Source of the DNA: Gallionella sp.
GTDB lineage: Bacteria > Pseudomonadota > Gammaproteobacteria > Burkholderiales > Gallionellaceae
Direction: 5' to 3'
Assembly (NCBI GenBank): GCA_028707275.1
Contig: JAQTUP010000005.1
Location: 1-64,000, forward strand
Length of the DNA stretch: 64,000 nt
Each line of letters opens with the position of its first letter. The first letter of the stretch is position 1. Made by a program: the position numbers and the translations under genes. Of this stretch, positions 58,975-64,000 are shown in pieces. Under the pieces are notes generated by a model. The model was given only the letters and a program-made list of their open reading frames with translations, was not told the DNA's origin and made no database searches.

Positions 58975-60449
58975 TGGAACAACACCCGATACTTGCCGCT
59001 GTTGATTTGGGGTCAAACAGTTTTCGGCTTCAGGTGGCTAAGGTTGAGGGCGAACAGCTGTATATGCTGGACGGTTTGCGTGAGCCTGTGCGTCTGGCCG
59101 CAGGTCTTACAGCCGACAATTATCTGGACGAAGCGGCGCAGTCGCGCGCGTTAGCCGCTTTGGCAAAATTTGGCGAGCGTCTGCGCGACTTGCCGCCGGA
59201 GGCTGTGCGGGTGGTGGGAACCAACTCGCTTCGTGTGGCCGAGAATGCCGCCCAGTTCATCGCCAAGGCAGAGCAGGTGCTGGGGTTTCCGATTGAAGTC
59301 ATCGCAGGACGCGAAGAGGCTCGCCTGATTTATATGGGGGTGGCGCACGGCCTGCCCCAGTCGGATGACCAGTTGCTGGTCATGGATATCGGCGGCGGTT
59401 CCACCGAGTTCATCGTCGGTCACGGGCTCAACCCGCTCAAGCTCGAAAGCCTGTATATGGGTTGTGTCAGTTTCAGTGCCCGGTACTTCCCGGATGGGAA
59501 AATCACCCGGCAGAACATGGAGCTGGCTGAACTTGCGGCTCGCAGCGAATTGCAGAATATAGTCGCCGACTATAAAGGCCAGTGGCAAAAAGCCATAGGC
59601 TCATCGGGCACGGCCAAGGCGATCGCCGAGATACTGGAGCTCAATGGCTACAGTCGCAGCGGCATCACGCGCGAGGGGCTGGACGCACTGCGCACGCACC
59701 TGATCAGGGTCGGCGACGTGCAAAAGCTGGGCTTGCAGGGGTTGCGCCCGGACCGGCTGCCCGCGCTGCCCGGCGGTTTTGCCATTATGTATGCCGCTTT
59801 CGATGAGTTGGGTATCACTCATATGCAGCTGGGACTCAGCGCCCTGCGCGAAGGGGTGTTGTACGATTTGTGGGGGCGCTTTCACAATAACGATATGCGC
59901 GACGTGACGGTGCAGCACTTCGTGCGCCGCTACCATGTCGATGTCAGGCAGGTGGCACGTGTATCCAAATTGGCGGATTCGCTGGCGCGGCAATTTTTGG
60001 GCGCCAGTCCCTGCGAACAGGCTTTGCAGGTGTTAGGCTGGGTGGCCAGTTTGCACGGGGTGGGTATTCGGGTGGCGCACAGCGGGTATCACAAGCATAC
60101 TTCCTATATTCTCGCCAATGCGGACATGCCCGGATTTTCGAAGAAGGAGCAGGCCAGGCTCAGTCGGCTGGCGCTGGCGCATCGCGGCAACCTGAAAAAG
60201 TTGCAAGGTTTGCTGGTCGATGAAGAGGATTGCACGCTGGCGATGAGTCTGCGCCTGGCGGCGCTGTTTTACCGTAATCGCAGCGATGTCGTCCTGCCTG
60301 TGATGACCGCGCATTTTACCGGAACCAAATATTATCTTTCCATGGAATCGGACTGGTTGAAACTCAACCCCCTGACAGAAGCCGCCTTGCAGGAAGAAGA
60401 GAAGCAGTGGAAGTGGCTTGGGATCAGTATTCAGCTTATCAAAAAATAA
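58974..60449 (+). CDS. ppx: Exopolyphosphatase / guanosine pentaphosphatase (Ppx/GppA)
   Basis: The 491-residue actin-like ATPase-fold protein carries LAAVDLGSNSFRLQVA (phosphate 1 loop), VVGTNSLRVAENA, GREEARLIYMGVAHG, MDIGGGSTEF (phosphate 2 loop) and the C-terminal HD-like helical domain (HGVGIRVAHSGYHKHTSYIL). It releases phosphate from polyphosphate ends and may hydrolyse pppGpp. The length fits the long Ppx form. It is coupled to phoU. Confidence 0.93.
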   Translation: MEQHPILAAVDLGSNSFRLQVAKVEGEQLYMLDGLREPVRLAAGLTADNYLDEAAQSRALAALAKFGERLRDLPPEAVRVVGTNSLRVAENAAQFIAKAEQVLGFPIEVIAGREEARLIYMGVAHGLPQSDDQLLVMDIGGGSTEFIVGHGLNPLKLESLYMGCVSFSARYFPDGKITRQNMELAELAARSELQNIVADYKGQWQKAIGSSGTAKAIAEILELNGYSRSGITREGLDALRTHLIRVGDVQKLGLQGLRPDRLPALPGGFAIMYAAFDELGITHMQLGLSALREGVLYDLWGRFHNNDMRDVTVQHFVRRYHVDVRQVARVSKLADSLARQFLGASPCEQALQVLGWVASLHGVGIRVAHSGYHKHTSYILANADMPGFSKKEQARLSRLALAHRGNLKKLQGLLVDEEDCTLAMSLRLAALFYRNRSDVVLPVMTAHFTGTKYYLSMESDWLKLNPLTEAALQEEEKQWKWLGISIQLIKK

Positions 60450-60528
60450 CGTCATTCATCCGCAGGGATCCCCGGCTGCGGGTAAATTAATTTTTTCGTG
60501 ATGCAGCTTCGGTGTTAAACTCGGCATC

Positions 60529-60876
60529 GAAGCTGGCCAGACAGTCGCCGCGCATGTAAATGCGGGGAGGAAAGTCCGGGCTCCGAAGAGCAGAATGCCG
60601 GTTAATGGCCGGACACCGCGAGGTGATGGAAAGTGCCACAGAAAATATACCGCCGATGGCTGTGCAAACAGATCAGGTAAGGGCGAAACGGCGAGGTAAG
60701 AGCTCACCGCACTGGTGGTAACATCAGTGGCAGGGTAAACCCCATTCGGAGCAAGATCAAATAGGCTGACTATGGCGTTGCTCGCGTCGTCAGCGGGTAG
60801 ATTGCTTGAGCGTAAGGTAACGAAACGCCTAGAGGAATGACTGTCCACGACAGAACCCGGCTTATCGGCCAGCTTC
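60529..60876 (+). ncRNA. rnpB: RNase P RNA, class A
   Basis: This ~348-nt RNA is closed by a perfect 10-bp P1 helix, GAAGCTGGCC at 60529 with GGCCAGCTTC at 60867-60876. The universally conserved P4 halves are GAGGAAAGTCCGGGCTCC (from about 60566) and ACAGAACCCGGCTTA near the 3' end; GCAAACAGATCAGGTAAGGG-type core and GGTAAACCCC are also recognisable. It cleaves the 5' leader from pre-tRNAs together with RnpA. A -10-like TTAAAC lies just upstream. A long frame on the opposite strand is an artefact. The following gap to 61164 holds nothing else I recognise. Confidence 0.95.
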
Positions 60877-61164
60877 ACCTTTTTAAGTATTATCCTCTCA
60901 GGTTAACCCTTTTTTCATCCGTGACTGTCGGCGCTCGTGCCCGCGCAGTCCTGTCAAATACAGGTCGCACCAGAAACTTTTCCTGCCATGTTCGGCCTGC
61001 TGCGGGCTATATCTATGCCTGTTCATCGTGTGCTTGCAAGCATCCGTTTGTCACAAGCGATCTGAACTTGTATCGCCAATTCATTGCTTTTTAAGAGAAT
61101 TTGCAAGTCGTGCTGCACTAACAGGCTAACTCTTTGTCTTTTAACGAAAAAATCTTTAATTAGC

Positions 61165-61228
61165 TTGACCTGCGGGTAATGTCTCATATATAGTGGCATG
61201 CGGTGGTAAATGGTGGATAATCGTGGGT
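61165..61228 (+). promoter_or_regulatory. mraZ promoter with MraZ operator repeats
   Basis: TTGACC (61165-61170) and TATATA (61187-61192) with a 16-bp spacer form the promoter. Immediately downstream, TGGTA, TGGAT and TGGGT begin at 61204, 61214 and 61224, exactly 10 bp apart, separated by 5-bp spacers. This is the known pattern bound by MraZ (TGGGN repeats with N5 spacers) for autorepression of the dcw cluster. Confidence 0.8.
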
Positions 61229-61233
61229 TGAAA

Positions 61234-61680
61234 ATGTTCCAGGGCGCAGCGAAACTTAGTCTGGATGGGAAAGGGCGGCTTGCGATACCGTCCCGGCATC
61301 GTTGCGAGCTGCTCGATCATTGCGCCGGACGCCTTGTGCTGACCGCCGATGCCGACGGGTGTCTGCTGATCTATCCGCAGCCTGTATGGCAACCGATACG
61401 CGACAAGCTGCTCGGATTGTCCGCGCTGAACCCGAAAATCCGCGCCCTGCAGCGACTCCTGGTGGGGTACGCAGAAGAGGTGGTGATGGACGAGGCCGGG
61501 CGGGTGTTGGTTTCACAGGTCTTGCGCGGTTATGCGGGGTTAGGCAAGAGCGTCATGCTGGTGGGGCTGGGGAACAAGTTTGAATTGTGGGATGAATTGA
61601 AGTGGCAGGCTCAGCAGGAAATTTTCCTGTCGTTGATGGACGGTGAATTGCCGTCGGAATTGGAAGGGTTTACTTTGTGA
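61234..61680 (+). CDS. mraZ: Transcriptional regulator MraZ
   Basis: The 148-residue protein starts at 61234 ([23 protein letters not shown]), the normal MraZ start and length; an in-frame start at 61210 would lie inside the operator repeats. It has two tandem AbrB-like SpoVT domains, each with the DxxGR motif (DGKGRLAIP and DEAGRVLV). MraZ forms a dodecameric ring and represses its own operon by binding TGG repeats. It overlaps rsmH by 4 bp. Confidence 0.95.
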   Translation: MFQGAAKLSLDGKGRLAIPSRHRCELLDHCAGRLVLTADADGCLLIYPQPVWQPIRDKLLGLSALNPKIRALQRLLVGYAEEVVMDEAGRVLVSQVLRGYAGLGKSVMLVGLGNKFELWDELKWQAQQEIFLSLMDGELPSELEGFTL

Positions 61681-62612
61681 TTGATGAACTGGTTCACACG
61701 ACCGTTTTGCTCGATGAGGCGGTAGACGCGCTCGCGATCAGGCCGGATGGCATTTATGTGGACTGCACCTTTGGCCGGGGCGGGCACAGCGCGCGGATTT
61801 TGCAGCAACTGGGCGAGCGTGGTCGGCTGATCGCGCTGGACAAGGATATGACGGCTGTCGCTCACGCTCGCTCGTGGAGCGATACGCGCTTTGAGATAGC
61901 GCACAGCGGTTTTACGCATCTGACGGAGGTGTTGAGCGGGCTGGGGATTGAACGCGTCGATGGGATCTTGCTCGATCTGGGGGTTTCCTCTCCCCAGTTG
62001 GATGAAGCCGGGCGCGGCTTCAGTTTCAGGTTTGATGCGCCCTTGGATATGCGCATGGATACGAGTCGCGGGATGACCGCCGCACAGTGGTTGGCAACGG
62101 TGGACGAGGGGCGGCTTACGGAGGTTATACGTGATTACGGTGAAGAACGGTTTGCTAAGCAGATTGCAAGAGCGGTTGTTGCTGCGCGCGAGACGCAACC
62201 CATCCAGACCACGCGGGAGCTCGTCGAGCTGGTTAGCAAGACGGTTCGTACCCGTGAAGCGGGCAAAAATCCGGCGACACGCACCTTTCAGGCTATACGG
62301 ATTTATCTCAATCAGGAGCTCGAAGAGTTAGAGCGAGTCCTGCCCCAGTGCGTGGCGCACCTGAATCCTGGCGGACGCCTGGTGGTCATCAGTTTTCACT
62401 CGCTCGAAGATCGCATGGTGAAGCATTTCATGCGAGATATGTCAGACGCCGATAAATTGCCGCGCAATGTGCCCATACGCGCATGCGATGTGCCGCAGGG
62501 GAAACTCAAACTGGTCGGGCGGGGGATAAAGGCCGGGGATGCCGAGTTGCAGCTCAATCCTCGTGCGCGAAGCGCGGTGATGCGTGTGGCCGAGCGTGTT
62601 TATGTGGCGTAG
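61677..62612 (+). CDS. rsmH: 16S rRNA (cytosine-1402-N4)-methyltransferase RsmH (MraW)
   Basis: The 311-residue SAM methyltransferase opens [13 protein letters not shown] and carries [14 protein letters not shown] (motif I), [52 protein letters not shown] and [15 protein letters not shown]. It methylates C1402 of 16S rRNA. It starts with GTG overlapping the mraZ stop. Downstream it overlaps the ftsL start by 11 bp. Confidence 0.96.
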   Translation: MIDELVHTTVLLDEAVDALAIRPDGIYVDCTFGRGGHSARILQQLGERGRLIALDKDMTAVAHARSWSDTRFEIAHSGFTHLTEVLSGLGIERVDGILLDLGVSSPQLDEAGRGFSFRFDAPLDMRMDTSRGMTAAQWLATVDEGRLTEVIRDYGEERFAKQIARAVVAARETQPIQTTRELVELVSKTVRTREAGKNPATRTFQAIRIYLNQELEELERVLPQCVAHLNPGGRLVVISFHSLEDRMVKHFMRDMSDADKLPRNVPIRACDVPQGKLKLVGRGIKAGDAELQLNPRARSAVMRVAERVYVA

Positions 62613-62898
62613 TGGAGTGTTGCTGCTGGTGTCGCTGGTGCTGGGTGCGCTGAGTGCGGTCACGGCGCAACACCAGGCGCGCAAGTCCTTTATAGTCTTG
62701 CAGCAGGAAAAACAGCTCGCTCGTCAAATGGAAGTCGAGTGGGGACAGTTGCAACTGGAACAAAGCACGCTGGCCGCACCTGCGCGCGTGGAGAAAATCG
62801 CGTCAGAACAGTTGCAAATGCGGTTGCCAGCTCAAGTGAGCCTGATCAGGACCGGGCCTGTTTCAACAGATGACAATGGATTGAAACAACGACCATGA
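62602..62898 (+). CDS. ftsL: Cell division protein FtsL
   Basis: The 98-residue bitopic protein has a very short cytoplasmic end, one membrane helix (about 4-25, [16 protein letters not shown]) and a periplasmic coiled coil ([26 protein letters not shown] split over ~30-60) ending in the conserved [15 protein letters not shown]. FtsL forms a complex with FtsB and FtsQ that activates FtsWI. A GTG at 62584 is an alternative start. The ATGA at its end is shared with ftsI. Confidence 0.92.
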   Translation: MWRSGVLLLVSLVLGALSAVTAQHQARKSFIVLQQEKQLARQMEVEWGQLQLEQSTLAAPARVEKIASEQLQMRLPAQVSLIRTGPVSTDDNGLKQRP

Positions 62899-64000
62899 AC
62901 TATGCGGAAAGCGATAAGGGCAAAACTTCGGGCAAGTTGCCGGAGTGGCGCGCGAAGGGCTTATTCGCGTTGCTGCTGCTGTGCCTGTTCGGGTTGTTAG
63001 GCCGTGCCGTCTATTTGCAGGGTTTTCATGACGATTTTTTGCAGGAAAAAGGCAGCCAGCGATACAGCCGGGTTGTCGAGGTCAGCGCACACAGGGGTAT
63101 GATCACCGACCGCAATGGAGAGCCGCTGGCTGTCAGTACGCCGCTCGAATCGGTGTGGGCCAGCGCATCGGACATCAAAATTAACGACACAAAAGGCGCC
63201 AGACTCAATGAGCAGCAGCTGGCGCAGCTGGCACGAGTCCTTGAAATGCGTGTGGATGAGGTGCAAAGTCGCCTCGCGGATACGACGCGGGATTTTGTTT
63301 ACCTGAAGCGGCAGTTGCCCCCCGAACAGTCCGGGCGTGTCGCCAGTCTGAATCTGCCGGGGATCTCATTGCAACGCGAGTACCGGCGTTATTACCCCGC
63401 AGGCGAAGAATTTGCCCAGATGCTGGGTTTTACAGGTCAGGACGATAACGGGCAGGAGGGACTGGAGCTGGTCTTGCAGCAGCAGCTTGCCGGTAAGCTT
63501 GGCAGTCAGCGCGTGATTCAGGACAGGCGCGGTCGTATCGTCGAGGATGCGGGAAGTCTGAATCCGCCCAGGCCGGGTGCTGACATAGCACTCAGTCTGG
63601 ACAGTCGTGTGCAGCATCTGGCATATCGTGAATTAAAACTGGCGGTTCAGCAGAACCAGGCGAAGGCCGGTGCCATCGTCGTGCTCGATGCCCGCAGCGG
63701 CGAGGTGTTGGCGCTGGCTAATTATCCGAGCTATAACCCGAACAATCGCCTCAATGTCAGTTCGCAGGCGATGAGAAATCGCGCCGTGACGGACGTATTC
63801 GAGCCGGGTTCAACGATGAAACCCTTCACGATTGCGACCGCCTTGGATGTGGGGCAGGTCACGCCTGATACGCAGATTAACACTCAGAACGGCGTATTGA
63901 TGGTGGGTAACAAAAAAATACACGATACGCATTCGGCGCCGATGTTGACTGTGTCAGAAGTGATACAAAAATCCAGCAACGTGGGCGCGGCGAAGATTGC
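62895..64000 (+). CDS. ftsI: Septal peptidoglycan transpeptidase FtsI (PBP3), 3' end outside the window
   Basis: The first ~368 codons are visible. A short cytoplasmic tail and one membrane helix (about 22-42) are followed by the PBP dimerisation domain (VVEVSAHRGMITDRNGEPLAV, YYPAGEEFAQMLGFTG, EGLELVLQQQLAGKLG) and the start of the transpeptidase domain. The active Ser is in EPGSTMKPF (SxxK box) and the SxN motif in KSSNVG just before the window ends. The KTG motif lies beyond the edge. FtsI cross-links septal wall with FtsW. The ATG overlaps the ftsL TGA. Confidence 0.96.
   Translation, partial: MNYAESDKGKTSGKLPEWRAKGLFALLLLCLFGLLGRAVYLQGFHDDFLQEKGSQRYSRVVEVSAHRGMITDRNGEPLAVSTPLESVWASASDIKINDTKGARLNEQQLAQLARVLEMRVDEVQSRLADTTRDFVYLKRQLPPEQSGRVASLNLPGISLQREYRRYYPAGEEFAQMLGFTGQDDNGQEGLELVLQQQLAGKLGSQRVIQDRRGRIVEDAGSLNPPRPGADIALSLDSRVQHLAYRELKLAVQQNQAKAGAIVVLDARSGEVLALANYPSYNPNNRLNVSSQAMRNRAVTDVFEPGSTMKPFTIATALDVGQVTPDTQINTQNGVLMVGNKKIHDTHSAPMLTVSEVIQKSSNVGAAKI

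Noticed and set aside
60460..60481. Possible ppx terminator
   Set aside because: CCGCAG/CTGCGG can pair, but the T-run starts 9-10 bases after the stem, too far for a convincing intrinsic terminator.
60456..60878. 140-codon frame on the minus strand opposite rnpB
   Set aside because: It is the exact antisense of RNase P RNA, whose P1 and P4 pairing is plain. Such frames are known annotation artefacts.

Overview
The window looks like part of a betaproteobacterial chromosome, most likely in or near the Nitrosomonadales/Gallionellaceae. I base this on gene order and protein character only, because no search was run. The typical blocks are hemA-prfA-prmC-grxD, hemC-hemD-hemX-hemY divergent from ppc, argH divergent from an AlgZ/AlgR-type pair, kdsD-kdsC-lptC-lptA-lptB-rpoN-hpf-ptsN-hprK-rapZ, and rnpB just ahead of mraZ-rsmH-ftsL-ftsI. 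Most of the window is dense, ordinary core genome.

Layout. 1-3300 is an accessory island with lower GC and all genes on the minus strand. It holds a PIN/NYN-like nuclease, a BrnT/BrnA toxin-antitoxin pair, a small membrane protein and a Cys-rich unknown protein. At least one intergenic gap there resembles an integron attC site. 3367-5000 carries hemJ and an RlmL-type rRNA methyltransferase. 5500-14326 carries asmA, mutY and the tamA-tamB outer-membrane assembly pair. 14329-16308 is a CPA2/RCK cation antiporter. 16446-25717 is a long plus-strand run for Kdo and LPS export, sigma-54 and PTS-Ntr regulation, ending with a NusG-II/Gx-transporter pair and ubiX. 25742-28974 holds two sensor kinases, one response regulator and a DsrC/TusE-like protein. 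29081-36515 mixes an N-acetylglutaminylglutamine amidotransferase with RNA and ribosome-related enzymes. 37131-40773 is the hemA operon. 40845-40947 is a strong unannotated small RNA candidate. 42432-47594 is a signalling cluster: an AlgZ/AlgR-like pair, a CBS-domain histidine kinase, a dual-receiver protein and a second CBS protein that lacks its ATPase domain. 48413-54636 holds ppc and the hemCDXY operon, with hemY truncated. 54637-55676 is a scar of repeats and an IS256-family remnant. 55677-60449 holds pgm, rpiA, phoU and ppx. 60529 to the end holds rnpB and the start of the division/cell-wall cluster, cut inside ftsI.

How the genes work together. Heme synthesis is spread over three loci here (hemJ, hemA, hemCDXY). 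Envelope biogenesis is covered by asmA, tamAB, the Kdo/Lpt genes and the dcw cluster. RpoN, HPF, PtsN, HprK and RapZ form a nitrogen/carbon/hibernation control block, but EI and HPr are not in the window.

The most interesting unexplained items are the structured RNA candidate between grxD and argH, the CBS-kinase/dual-REC/kinase-less paralogue cluster, the integron-like cassette region at the left end, a three-copy ~300-bp intergenic repeat with nested palindromes, a 140-bp MITE with 4-bp flanking repeats, and six tracts of heptanucleotide tandem repeats next to gene ends.
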